From Coxiella endosymbiont of Dermacentor marginatus (GTDB lineage: Bacteria > Pseudomonadota > Gammaproteobacteria > Coxiellales > Coxiellaceae), in contig NZ_OU015521.1 of assembly GCF_907164955.1 (NCBI RefSeq), positions 837,207-901,206 on the forward strand: a DNA stretch of 64,000 bases, in the 5' to 3' direction. The notes beneath the pieces are model-generated. The model did no database searches, was not told the DNA's origin, and worked only from the letters and a program-made list of their open reading frames with translations. Positions 54,029 to 64,000 of this stretch are shown here, piece after piece. How positions within the stretch are numbered: the stretch's first letter is position 1; every line of letters begins with the position of its first letter. Position numbers and translations under genes: made by a program.

Positions 54029-55050
54029 CAGCTTTCAAATTCCTTAAGAACGCTACCAACTTTCTCTTTGATAAGTTGTGGAATATTTTTGTCAACCTCG
54101 AGCATGGCTTCTTCCACAGCTGCAATAAAAGCGTTAACATTGGCACTGCCGTGACTTTTTATCACAATCTCATTTAATCCTAAAAAAGTTGCCCCATTAT
54201 AACGTTCAGGATCTACCCGATTTATCAATCGTTTAAAAATAGGGATAGCGGGAAATACTGCCAACTTAGTCCACCAAGCTTCTTTAAAAGCTGCGCGTGC
54301 GCATTGGGTAATTAATTTTGCTACACCTTCGGTAGCTTTCAATACGACGTTTCCTACGAAACCATCACAGACCACTACATCGGCAACATTATCAAAAATG
54401 GAGTCACCTTCTACGTATCCAATATAATTAATTGCTTTGCTTTTCTCAAAAAGTTCGTTAGCCTTTTTTACTAACTCATTCCCTTTAATCTCTTCTTCAC
54501 CCACGTTTAGCAATCCTATCCTGGGGTTTGGAATGTTATCAGAGGCTGTTGCCAAAATTGACCCCATTACAGCAAATTGATATAAATTTTCAGGGCTAGA
54601 ATCGACGTTAGCACCCAAATCCAAAATCCGAACTTCTTGTTCATTTTTAGTAGGAAACGAAGCGATAATAGCAGGTCGGTCAATACCAGGTAAGGTTTTT
54701 AGAACATAGTGAGCAGTTGCCATTAAAGCTCCCGTATTGCCTGCGCTAACACAGGCTTGCGCCCGACCTTCTTTTACTAGATCTATAGCCACTCGCATCG
54801 AAGAATTTTTCTTTGTTCGAAGTGCTTGAGAGGGAGTTTCATTCATTGTCACCTCTTCGGTAGCATGTACAATTTCCCATTGATCCCTCACCATTTTTCT
54901 TCCGTCCTCTAAAAGACGGAGTTGCTCTTCTTTGCCCACCAAAAGAAGTTTTACATTGGGGTATTTTTTAAGAATTGATAATGCTGCAGGTACAACGACT
55001 TTTGGACCATGATCACCGCCCATGGTGTCTAGTGCAATTGTTTTCACCAT
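54028..55050 (-). CDS. plsX: Phosphate acyltransferase PlsX
   Basis: PlsX converts acyl-ACP to acyl-phosphate for phospholipid synthesis. The 340-residue protein starts with the family signature [12 protein letters not shown] and keeps [12 protein letters not shown] near residue 97, LDLGANVD near 140, and [14 protein letters not shown] near 230. It sits between rpmF and fabH as in most proteobacteria, linking fatty-acid to membrane synthesis. Confidence 0.97.
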   Translation of the reverse strand: MVKTIALDTMGGDHGPKVVVPAALSILKKYPNVKLLLVGKEEQLRLLEDGRKMVRDQWEIVHATEEVTMNETPSQALRTKKNSSMRVAIDLVKEGRAQACVSAGNTGALMATAHYVLKTLPGIDRPAIIASFPTKNEQEVRILDLGANVDSSPENLYQFAVMGSILATASDNIPNPRIGLLNVGEEEIKGNELVKKANELFEKSKAINYIGYVEGDSIFDNVADVVVCDGFVGNVVLKATEGVAKLITQCARAAFKEAWWTKLAVFPAIPIFKRLINRVDPERYNGATFLGLNEIVIKSHGSANVNAFIAAVEEAMLEVDKNIPQLIKEKVGSVLKEFES

Positions 55051-55056
55051 TAACGG

Positions 55057-55251
55057 CTACTCTTCGTTTTCGTAAGACTCTTTTGAAGTAATGACTGCAC
55101 AACCTTTATAATATCCTTCCGGACTGATGTGATGTCGTAAATGTGTTTCACCAGTTATGTGATCTTTGGATAATACAGGTGCACATAGAGCATCATGCGA
55201 GCGACGCATATTGCGTCTTGAGCGAGTTTTACGTCTTTTTTGTACTGCCAT
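55057..55251 (-). CDS. rpmF: 50S ribosomal protein L32
   Basis: L32 is a small protein of the large ribosomal subunit. I start it at the ATG at 55251 ([13 protein letters not shown]), preceded by GGAG; a TTG five codons upstream also reads in frame. It is 64 residues with a basic N-terminus typical of L32. The usual zinc cysteine pairs of some L32 forms are not present. It begins the fatty-acid operon, and the yceD normally upstream is not recognisable. Confidence 0.95.
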   Translation of the reverse strand: MAVQKRRKTRSRRNMRRSHDALCAPVLSKDHITGETHLRHHISPEGYYKGCAVITSKESYENEE

Positions 55252-55649
55252 TCTGTATTGCTCCAAAATCTAATATTACCATTTATACTTGGAAAGTATT
55301 TAGTACGCTGATCAATAATTTTTCTTTTACTATTTTCTGCTGGATTTATTCTTCTACTTAGCTAAAGATAACACCTAGGCTTAATACAATCTCTCTACCT
55401 TATCATCATCTCTTACGCTATAGACCTTTGCTCAAAAAAGGTTTTATGTTTATATCATACCTCACTACTTTTCTACAACGTTGGTATTTCAATATAAGTC
55501 AGTCTTTGGATATTCTAACTTTAAAATAACTAAAGGACTAAATTCTTCTTAACTAAGTCCTAAAAATCCATCATCCTCTCTAAATTTTTTATCAGAGGGG
55601 AAGAATTTCCAGTTCCCTTTAAAGATATTGCGCCTTATGAAGTTTATTT

Positions 55650-57385
<1,736 letters not shown>

Positions 57386-57998
57386 GTGGAATTGATGATC
57401 AGCAATCGTATTTGGTTATATTAATCTATAAATGAATACCAATCTATAATAAATTGATGCTTTTTATCATTCAATACTAAATAAATTGATCTTCTTGTAT
57501 AAAAGTATCTTTATCCAATCTAATTTAATCTAAGTTATATTTCAGGCTTTTTCATTATCGTATGTCTTATTATCCCGCGCACAGTGACTTTAAAAAGATC
57601 TTCTTTAAAAAATTCAAGGTGTTTTTCAACACTAATTATAAAATCTTTTCCTGAAATATCGATAAATTCTATGAATTCTGAGATAATTCTATGACTTCAA
57701 ACTCATAATCGATTAAAACTATTAGCTGATTAAAATTGTCTATTCACCATATTACTTAGCTAAAGAATACTTTCTTTGGAATTCTTAAGAAAATTTAGAA
57801 GTAAAATTTCATGATTATCTTTATTAATATCAATTTTCAAAATAAGAAGATAAAGGAGATAAAACATCAGAACTTCGGTCAATTGATAAGAATAAAAGAC
57901 CATTTCAGCCATAAATATCTTTAAATGATATAGGATTGATTTCCTAGAGACTTTTCGTAATCCTAATTATAGTTCCTTTCAGTTATTATTGAAACTTC

Positions 57999-58937
57999 CT
58001 ATTTAACTCTGGATTTACGCCGTTTTAAAAAATTAAGGAAGTGAAATAAATCTGTGTCTAAAAGCGCGCAAACACCGAGTATACGATCATCCCAACGGCA
58101 CAAAATTCCAGCAGAGTGCAAAAATAACCGATTTAATCCTAACATTTTCATTTCCCGATTAAACACTTTGTCTCCATACTTTTCATCCCCTGCAATCGGA
58201 TGACCTAAATGAGCTGCGTGGACCCGAATTTGATGAGTACGGCCTGTCAAAGGTCGTGCTTCCATCAACGTAGAAAACGGGTAAGAAACAAGTGGTTGGA
58301 AAAGAGTTGTTGCCATCTTTCCAGTTTTATCAACTTTTACTATTCTCTCACCATTTCTTAGAATATTCTTTTTTAAAGGCGCATCAACTTGCCTTTTTCC
58401 CAATTTCCAATGCCCTTTCACAAGTAAAAGATATTGTTTCACCACTTTTTGTTGAGTTAATAGAGCATGAAGTGCTAATAAGAGACTGCGTTTCTTGGCT
58501 ACTACTAAACAGCCTGATGTTTCCCGATCCAATCGATGTACCAATTTCGGCGCTTGACTTTTAGGTTGTCTAAAGCGTAATACTTCGATCAGCCCCCTAC
58601 CAATTCCACTGCCTCCATGTACCGACAAGCCTGCAGGTTTATTAATTACCAATAAGTCCGCTTCTTCAAAAAGAATACGCATTTCAAGCGAGACCAATAA
58701 AGATTTATCAAGGAGCAGCAGTTTTTTTACATTAGTTTGACGTAAAGGGGGTATTCGTACTAAATCACCAATGGTGAGACGACAATTGGCACTGACCCGT
58801 TTTTTATTTACTCTTACTTCTCCTTTTCGAATAGCACGATAAATGCGGGTTAGGGGTATTCCTTTTAGATGGCTAATCAAAAAGTTGTCTAATCTTTGTC
58901 CGTCATGAGTATCATCGATAAGTATAAGGGTTGACAT
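57999..58937 (-). CDS. rluC: Ribosomal large-subunit pseudouridine synthase RluC
   Basis: RluC makes pseudouridines 955, 2504 and 2580 of 23S rRNA (E. coli numbering). An N-terminal S4 domain (GQRLDNFLISHLKGIP, then IRKGEVRVNKKR) is followed by the catalytic domain with the Asp in VHRLDRETSG near residue 145 and the RTHQIRVHAAHLGHPIAGD block near 225. I prefer the ATG at 58937 (MSTLILIDD); the frame reaches back to 58970. It is divergent from rne, the arrangement seen in most gammaproteobacteria. Confidence 0.92.
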   Translation of the reverse strand: MSTLILIDDTHDGQRLDNFLISHLKGIPLTRIYRAIRKGEVRVNKKRVSANCRLTIGDLVRIPPLRQTNVKKLLLLDKSLLVSLEMRILFEEADLLVINKPAGLSVHGGSGIGRGLIEVLRFRQPKSQAPKLVHRLDRETSGCLVVAKKRSLLLALHALLTQQKVVKQYLLLVKGHWKLGKRQVDAPLKKNILRNGERIVKVDKTGKMATTLFQPLVSYPFSTLMEARPLTGRTHQIRVHAAHLGHPIAGDEKYGDKVFNREMKMLGLNRLFLHSAGILCRWDDRILGVCALLDTDLFHFLNFLKRRKSRVK

Positions 58938-58970
58938 AAAAATAAGGCTCTTTAAGTTAAAAACAACCAT

Positions 58971-59359
58971 ATGGTTTTATGGAGAAAAGCCTGATATAGT
59001 CGGGCTGTTCATTACGATATCATGACATAGAAACGTGAGAAGTTGGTGCAAAAAAATTCAGCTGTATCAATTTAGTCCTGTCATCTCAAAGGGGAATACA
59101 AAGGAAGAGGATAAATATAGGTTATATTCTGCATTTCTCTCCGAGTTCCTGCCTTAATTCACAGGAATGACATCTCTAGTTAAGATCTTGATAGAGAACG
59201 TAAATTGCCGGCTGTAAAAAATGAATTTTACCAAATACTAGCCCAATAGAACAAATATGGTCACTTTATATTTAACTTGGCACTCCCAAGAGCGATTTCT
59301 CGACGAACTTCCAAGTCTTAAGCTTACGGTTGAGCGCCCCAAGAAAACAGGTTGAAAAA
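58971..59359 (+). promoter_or_regulatory. Divergent rluC/rne control region and rne leader
   Basis: About 390 bases between two divergent genes. Near the rne start, ACTTGG at 59275-59280 can pair either with CCAAG at 59286-59290 (five-pair stem, five-base loop) or with CCAAGT at 59311-59316 (six pairs). The alternatives exclude each other. In E. coli the rne leader folds to allow RNase E to limit its own synthesis, so a control role is possible, but nothing in this sequence proves it. Confidence 0.3.
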
Positions 59360-61567
59360 ATGAAAAGAATGCTGATTAACGCAACTCAGCTTGATGAGGT
59401 GCGCGTGGCAATTACTGCGGATTCTAAACTGATTGATCTTGATATTGAAATTCCTGGCCAAGAACAAAAAAAGTCTAATATTTATAAAGGTATTATTACT
59501 AGCATCGAACCGAGTTTAGGAGCAGTTTTTGTTAATTATGGTAGCGAACGACATGGATTCTTGCCGTTAAAAGAAATTTCCCGTGAATATTTTTTGCAAG
59601 ATGATATATCACAGGAGTTTGAGACCGTCGATATCAATCGAGTACTTAAAGTTGGACAAGAGCTCGTTGTTCAAGTCGACAAAGAAGAGCGTGGAACAAA
59701 GGGAGCTGCGCTAACTACTTTTATCAGTTTAGCAGGATCTTTCTTAGTTCTAATGCCAAATAATCCACGAGCTGGTGGTATTTCAAGACGAATTGAAGGG
59801 GAAGAGCGTGATCAATTGCGCGAAACTATCAGCCAATTAAGCCTCCCTGAGGGAGGCATGGGTTTGATCGTGCGTACTGCTGGGCTTGGACGTGCAAAGG
59901 AAGAGCTTGAGTGGGATTTAAAGATCTTGTTGCGCTATTGGGAAGCTATCAAACAGGCAGCAGTAGCTAAACCAGGTCCTTATCTTATTCATCAAGAAAG
60001 CGATGTTATCATTCGCGCAATTCGCGATTACTTGCGTCAGGATATTGAAGAGATTCTTATTGATAATGAGCAATCCTATCAAAATGCCTGCCATTATATC
60101 AATCAAGTTCGCCCTCAATTTATTGATCTTTTAAAGCTTTATCGTGATCAATTACCTCTCTTCAGTCGATTTCAAATCGAACAACAAATTGAAAATGCTT
60201 ACCAACGCGAAGTCCAACTCCCTTCTGGGGGATCGTTGATTATTGATCAAAGTGAAGCACTGGTAGCCATTGATATTAATTCAGCGCGAGCTACTCGAGG
60301 AGCAAGTATCGAAGAAACGGCACTTTCAACAAATCTGGAAGCTGCTGAAGAGATTACTCGTCAGTTACGTATCCGCGATATTGGGGGGCTCATCGTTATC
60401 GATTTTATTGATATGACTCCTATTCGCAATCAGCGAGAAGTTGAAAATTGTTTGCGTAACGCTTTGAAAAAAGATCGTGCTCGCATCCAAATTGGCCGGA
60501 TTTCACGATTTGGTTTATTAGAAATGTCTCGTCAGCGATTGCGCTCTTCTCTAACCCGATCAACTCAAATAACCTGCCCTCGCTGCGAGGGTGAGGGCAC
60601 CATTCGCAGTATAGAATCCCTTGGGCTTTCCATTATTCATTTAATTCAAGAACAAGCTTCTAAAGTTAAAAATATCCATTTCCAATTGCAAACACCAGTA
60701 GATTTGGCTATTTATTTAATCAATGAAAAAAGAGAAATTCTGAGGGATATCGAGAAACACTATCCTGTGAAAATAACTGTTATTCCTAATCAGTACATGG
60801 AAACGCCACTCTACCAATTAAAGCAGATTAAAATCAATCCAGCGAGTCTGAAACATGGTAGGGGTATGCCTAGTTATAAATTAGTTAAAGTTTTTAAAAC
60901 TGAAACGCCCAAAAAACAAGAAATTAAACCGCTATTGGAACCAGTAATTCGACAGTTCTTACCTACAGAAGAAGCTTCTCCAGCGGTACCTACCCTTTGC
61001 AAAACACCGAGCAGTGGTTTATTCAAGCGGTTGATGGCTAAGATGTTTGGTGCTGAAGAAGTAACAAAATCATCACTCCCTACAGAATCGTCACCAGTTT
61101 CTCAACAGTCAACTCGATCATCTGAAATGCGTGAAGAAAAACGCTATTCGGAAGAACGTGCTCACAATTTTTCATCTGAAAATCATCAAAGTACTAAATG
61201 CCACTATTCTCAAAATAGTCATAGCGTTATCAGTAGTGGACGTTCGCGTCGCGGAACTCGATGGGGTGGGGGGCGCCGAGATTATTATCTAGGTAGCAGT
61301 AGACGAGGAAGTCGTTCTGGTGGATATCACATACAACAATCAAGTACGCCGTCTACTTCATCGACAAGTGATATGTCTAATATCAATCAATTTTTAACGT
61401 CTTCCCAAAATTCTTCGCTTCCTTTACCTTTTATCGCTTCCGAATTCGAGCATCCTTCGGAATATCCAAAGTACCCTAATGTTAACAAAAATTTCCCTAG
61501 AGAAAATCGGAAGCAACATACGGATAATAAAATTTTCGAAGATGAAGATAATAGAGAAAATCAATAA
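59360..61567 (+). CDS. rne: Ribonuclease E
   Basis: RNase E starts most mRNA decay and processes rRNA and tRNA. I start it at ATG 59360 (MKRMLINATQ), which matches the family; the frame can be extended upstream to 59330. The S1 domain is at about residues 37-118. The catalytic aspartates are in ALVAIDINSARAT and IVIDFIDM, and the zinc-link is CPRCEGEG. About 735 residues is well short of the E. coli protein. The tail after residue 530 is Ser-rich and has an Arg/Gly patch (RSRRGTRWGGGRRDYY) likely to bind RNA. Confidence 0.96.
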   Translation: MKRMLINATQLDEVRVAITADSKLIDLDIEIPGQEQKKSNIYKGIITSIEPSLGAVFVNYGSERHGFLPLKEISREYFLQDDISQEFETVDINRVLKVGQELVVQVDKEERGTKGAALTTFISLAGSFLVLMPNNPRAGGISRRIEGEERDQLRETISQLSLPEGGMGLIVRTAGLGRAKEELEWDLKILLRYWEAIKQAAVAKPGPYLIHQESDVIIRAIRDYLRQDIEEILIDNEQSYQNACHYINQVRPQFIDLLKLYRDQLPLFSRFQIEQQIENAYQREVQLPSGGSLIIDQSEALVAIDINSARATRGASIEETALSTNLEAAEEITRQLRIRDIGGLIVIDFIDMTPIRNQREVENCLRNALKKDRARIQIGRISRFGLLEMSRQRLRSSLTRSTQITCPRCEGEGTIRSIESLGLSIIHLIQEQASKVKNIHFQLQTPVDLAIYLINEKREILRDIEKHYPVKITVIPNQYMETPLYQLKQIKINPASLKHGRGMPSYKLVKVFKTETPKKQEIKPLLEPVIRQFLPTEEASPAVPTLCKTPSSGLFKRLMAKMFGAEEVTKSSLPTESSPVSQQSTRSSEMREEKRYSEERAHNFSSENHQSTKCHYSQNSHSVISSGRSRRGTRWGGGRRDYYLGSSRRGSRSGGYHIQQSSTPSTSSTSDMSNINQFLTSSQNSSLPLPFIASEFEHPSEYPKYPNVNKNFPRENRKQHTDNKIFEDEDNRENQ

Positions 61568-61633
61568 CTGTTGTTCTAAGAAGGCGCTGGATGGAAAGAG
61601 AAGCTTCTTTGCTGCTCCTCCTTATTTTTTAAG

Positions 61634-61655
61634 GAAAGAAAATTTATTTTCTTTC
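61634..61655 (+). terminator. AT-rich inverted repeat downstream of rne
   Basis: GAAAGAAAAT pairs with ATTTTCTTTC around a two-base centre, about 70 bases after the rne stop. It could be a transcript-end hairpin, but the stem has only two G-C pairs at each side and no T-tract follows, so a terminator role is uncertain. Confidence 0.3.
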
Positions 61656-62015
61656 AGAGAGAGAAAAATTGAGTAAAAGAGAGGTTTTAAGAATTTTCCA
61701 TTGCACAAATTCAAAAGAAGTTCTTTAGCATCAGAAAAAGAACAAAAAGTAACATGAGTTGATAACTTTAATTGTATAATAAATCGTATAATAATCTGCC
61801 TTGATAGTAATTATGATGAATTACCAAAATAAATCGCTCGTGCACCAAATTATCGTTATGTTTAGACCAAATTTTTAATCCGGACTGATAATCCAGACTG
61901 ATAAAAGGATTTCTTTATGTAGCACTAAAAAAAGACCTGCCCGTTGACTCCAATCAAATTATTACTTCCACGATCTGTAATAACAAAACGCCTTCTCAAA
62001 AGTGAATTTTGTGCA

Positions 62016-62125
62016 CACCGATCTAGCTTACTTTTAATTTTAGCAACCAGCATGAAAAACTCTAAATTTTAAAATTTAGAGTTTTTCATGCTGGTTGCTA
62101 AAATTAAAAGTAAGCTAGATCGGTG
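62016..62125. repeat. 110-bp perfect palindrome (55-bp arms, no spacer)
   Basis: Bases 62016-62070 are exactly the reverse complement of 62071-62125, checked base by base. The arm begins CACCGATCTAGC and ends at the centre with AAATTTT|AAAATTT. Pairing breaks at 62015 (A) and 62126 (G). It lies in non-coding DNA between rne and the desaturase gene. Possible origins are a real hairpin-forming locus, a fold-back replication event, or an amplification/assembly artefact. Confidence 0.97.
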
Positions 62126-63108
62126 GAGACACCCATATAATTTAATTCGATATATTTGTCCGTAATAACGCTCGAACCAAGAAGTATTCCTGCCTCTTCT
62201 TCAAAGCCACTTTTTTAACTGATAATAAAAACAGCTTGATCAAAACAATATTGAGCTATTTTTGAATAGAATTAGAACTCTAAATAAATCCTTTGTCTCT
62301 TTTCATGATAGCAGCAATAAATTATATAAGGGGAGAGCAGTGGTAACAAACTGAAATATGTATTCCGTCGTTTGAGGACTGCTAACACAGATTCATTTAC
62401 AGTAATTTTATATTGTTTGTTATCTTAACTATCTACCTAAAACCATTAATTACCATCGCTGTCTCAAAAAGCGTTCTTTTGGGCGAAACCCAGTGCAAAT
62501 CACTCGCTGTGAATTTAGATATTCGTAAAGAGTACGTTAAATAAAGCTTGATAAGACAAAAAGAGTCCGTTCAATATTTTATAACATAATTTCATTGAAT
62601 GCTGAAAGACGGCTTATTTCGGCGAATCAGGTGGTAAGGTCGAAGCTTAACTATCCTTCTATAAAAGATAATTAAAAAAACTGATTAAAATTGCAAAGAG
62701 CTCTCTTAAAGCTCCTGTAGAAAAATTGAAATTTTTTATTTCAGGTTACTCGCCTTTTTGGTAAGGACCGCCATTTTACATGAGAATACATTTCTTCTTA
62801 TTGATAATACAATGAGAAAGTTTATTAATCCCAATCCAATTTTTAGAAAGATTTTAATACAACGCAGAAAAATATTCTGTATCTTCTTATTTTTATTTCA
62901 TACAATTTTTTGATATCTAACTAACGTGCATCAATATAAACAGTGCTCAATTTCTTATTATTTAAAATAAAATCTTCATTATAGTGTAAACTTTTGAGTT
63001 CTTACCATGTTATTTGTGATTAGTAATATGATCATCAATAACTCATTATAGTAGTATGATAAACTGAGTACGATATTCTGGCTGGCATGTTCTAATTTAA
63101 AATATCAG

Positions 63109-63990
63109 ATGAATAAGAACAATAAGAAACAAAAGATTAATTGGCTTACAACTTTATTTATTTTGCTGACAGGACTCGTAGGCTTAGTAGGAACTGTTCT
63201 CTTGTTAGTTTTTAGTTTCATTCGTTGGCCAACATGGATTTTAGCTGGAACTATGCTCATAGTTTGTGGACTTTCAATTACAGGCGGCTATCATCGTTTA
63301 GCAGCACATAACAGTTATCGAGCTGTCTGGCCGATTCGCTTACTGTTTGTTCTTTTAGGAGCAGCAGTTTTTGAAGGAAGTATTGTAGAATGGGCCACCG
63401 ATCATCGACGGCATCATCTTTATACAGATACCGAGCGAGATCCTTATAACATTAAAAAAGGATTTTGGTACGCTCACATTGGTTGGTTATTTACTTTAAA
63501 CACCTCTACACGAGATTTTAGTAATGTTGAGGATTTATTAGCAGACTCCTTATATCGTTTTCAGCACCGTTTCTTTCCCATTATTGCTATTTTAATGGGG
63601 TTTGGTTTACCAATCGCTATAGCAACTCTATGGGGTGACCCCTTAGGGGGTTTAATCATTGCAGGAGCGTTGCGTATTGCTCTACTTCATCAAATTACTT
63701 TTTTTATTAACTCATTATGTCATTCCCTTGGAAAACGTACTTATAAAAACTCATCTGCCCGAGATAACTGGTTGACGGCATTAGTTACTTTTGGAGAAGG
63801 TTTTCATAATTTTCATCACCAGTTTCCAATTGATTATCGCAATGGAATTCGCTTTTTTCATTTTGATCCTACCAAGTGGATGATTTATTCATTATCTCTC
63901 TTTGGTCTTGCATTTGATCTAAAACGTGTAGAATTCCGTCGAGTAATTAAATACCGACTACGTAATGAAAATCACAGTGATTCTATATAA
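63109..63990 (+). CDS. Membrane fatty-acid (acyl-CoA/acyl-lipid delta-9) desaturase
   Basis: An oxygen-dependent di-iron membrane desaturase introducing a double bond into saturated acyl chains. The 293-residue protein has about four membrane helices and all three histidine boxes: HRLAAH near residue 62, DHRRHH near 98, and HNFHH near 237. It is similar to bacterial stearoyl-CoA-type desaturases. It may supply unsaturated lipids for membrane fluidity beside the FAS II operon. No ribosome-binding site is prominent. The gene ends 10 bases before the window edge. Confidence 0.9.
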   Translation: MNKNNKKQKINWLTTLFILLTGLVGLVGTVLLLVFSFIRWPTWILAGTMLIVCGLSITGGYHRLAAHNSYRAVWPIRLLFVLLGAAVFEGSIVEWATDHRRHHLYTDTERDPYNIKKGFWYAHIGWLFTLNTSTRDFSNVEDLLADSLYRFQHRFFPIIAILMGFGLPIAIATLWGDPLGGLIIAGALRIALLHQITFFINSLCHSLGKRTYKNSSARDNWLTALVTFGEGFHNFHHQFPIDYRNGIRFFHFDPTKWMIYSLSLFGLAFDLKRVEFRRVIKYRLRNENHSDSI

Positions 63991-64000
63991 CTTGTACTAT

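Larger units (their letters stand above)
61568..63108. other. Gene-free, decayed DNA between rne and the desaturase gene
   Basis: About 1.5 kb with no useful frame. It contains a short direct near-duplication (AATCCGGACTGAT / AATCCAGACTGAT near 61878-61902) and the large palindrome at 62016-62125. No gene remnant was recognised. Confidence 0.5.

Noticed and set aside
62016..62125. The palindrome as an insertion-sequence end or rho-independent terminator
   Set aside because: No transposase or target duplication is nearby, arms are far longer than a terminator stem, and no T-tract follows.

Overview
The window looks like a chromosome segment of a degenerating, host-restricted gammaproteobacterium of the Coxiellaceae, most likely a Coxiella-like tick endosymbiont. 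The reasons are the AT-rich bases and codons, the protein flavour (short, Lys/Ile-rich versions of Legionellales/Coxiella proteins), the conserved gammaproteobacterial gene order, and many eroded pseudogenes still lying in their ancestral operon positions. By my feature coordinates, apparently intact genes cover about 40.7 kb of 64 kb (roughly 64%). There are no insertion sequences, phage genes, CRISPR arrays or islands. The organism assignment is inference.

Layout. 1-5.7 kb: the start of a large oxidoreductase gene (cut by the window edge), grxD, fdxA, a 2-kb gene-free stretch and an APC amino-acid permease. 5.8-20.5 kb: the ancestral cluster miaB-phoH-ybeY-corC-lnt-leuS-lptE-holA-nadD-rsfS-rlmH-mrdA-rodA-mltB, in which phoH, corC, rlmH, mrdA, rodA and mltB are pseudogenes. 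20.6-30.3 kb: htpX, ligA, a smc remnant, a POT peptide transporter and pyrF. 30.3-40.2 kb: a gutted lapB, then lapA, rpsA, cmk, aroA, serC and gyrA, with mtaD divergent. 40.2-49.4 kb: a uvrB remnant, aspC, tRNA-Asn, a small acidic protein, recJ, and tatD-holB-tmk. 49.7-55.3 kb: a complete fatty-acid/phospholipid operon rpmF-plsX-fabH-fabD-fabG-acpP-fabF. 55.3-64 kb: a decayed block, rluC, rne, another decayed block with a 110-bp perfect palindrome, and a fatty-acid desaturase.

Biology. Retained genes cover replication (holA, holB, tmk, ligA, gyrA), translation and RNA processing (leuS, rpsA, rpmF, rsfS, miaB, ybeY, rluC, rne, tRNA-Asn), fatty-acid and membrane supply, lipoprotein and LPS export (lnt, lptE), NAD, pyrimidine, shikimate and serine-family metabolism, and uptake of amino acids and peptides. 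The losses are coherent: cell elongation (mrdA, rodA) together with a lytic transglycosylase (mltB, and probably mltG); chromosome organisation (smc); nucleotide excision repair (uvrB); control of LPS synthesis (lapB); and accessory ribosome/RNA functions (phoH, rlmH). This suggests a round, slow-growing intracellular cell.

I found no convincing new biological system. The most notable unexplained items are the 110-bp spacer-less palindrome, two long simple-sequence repeats in dead DNA, and the pattern of which genes in each operon were kept or lost.
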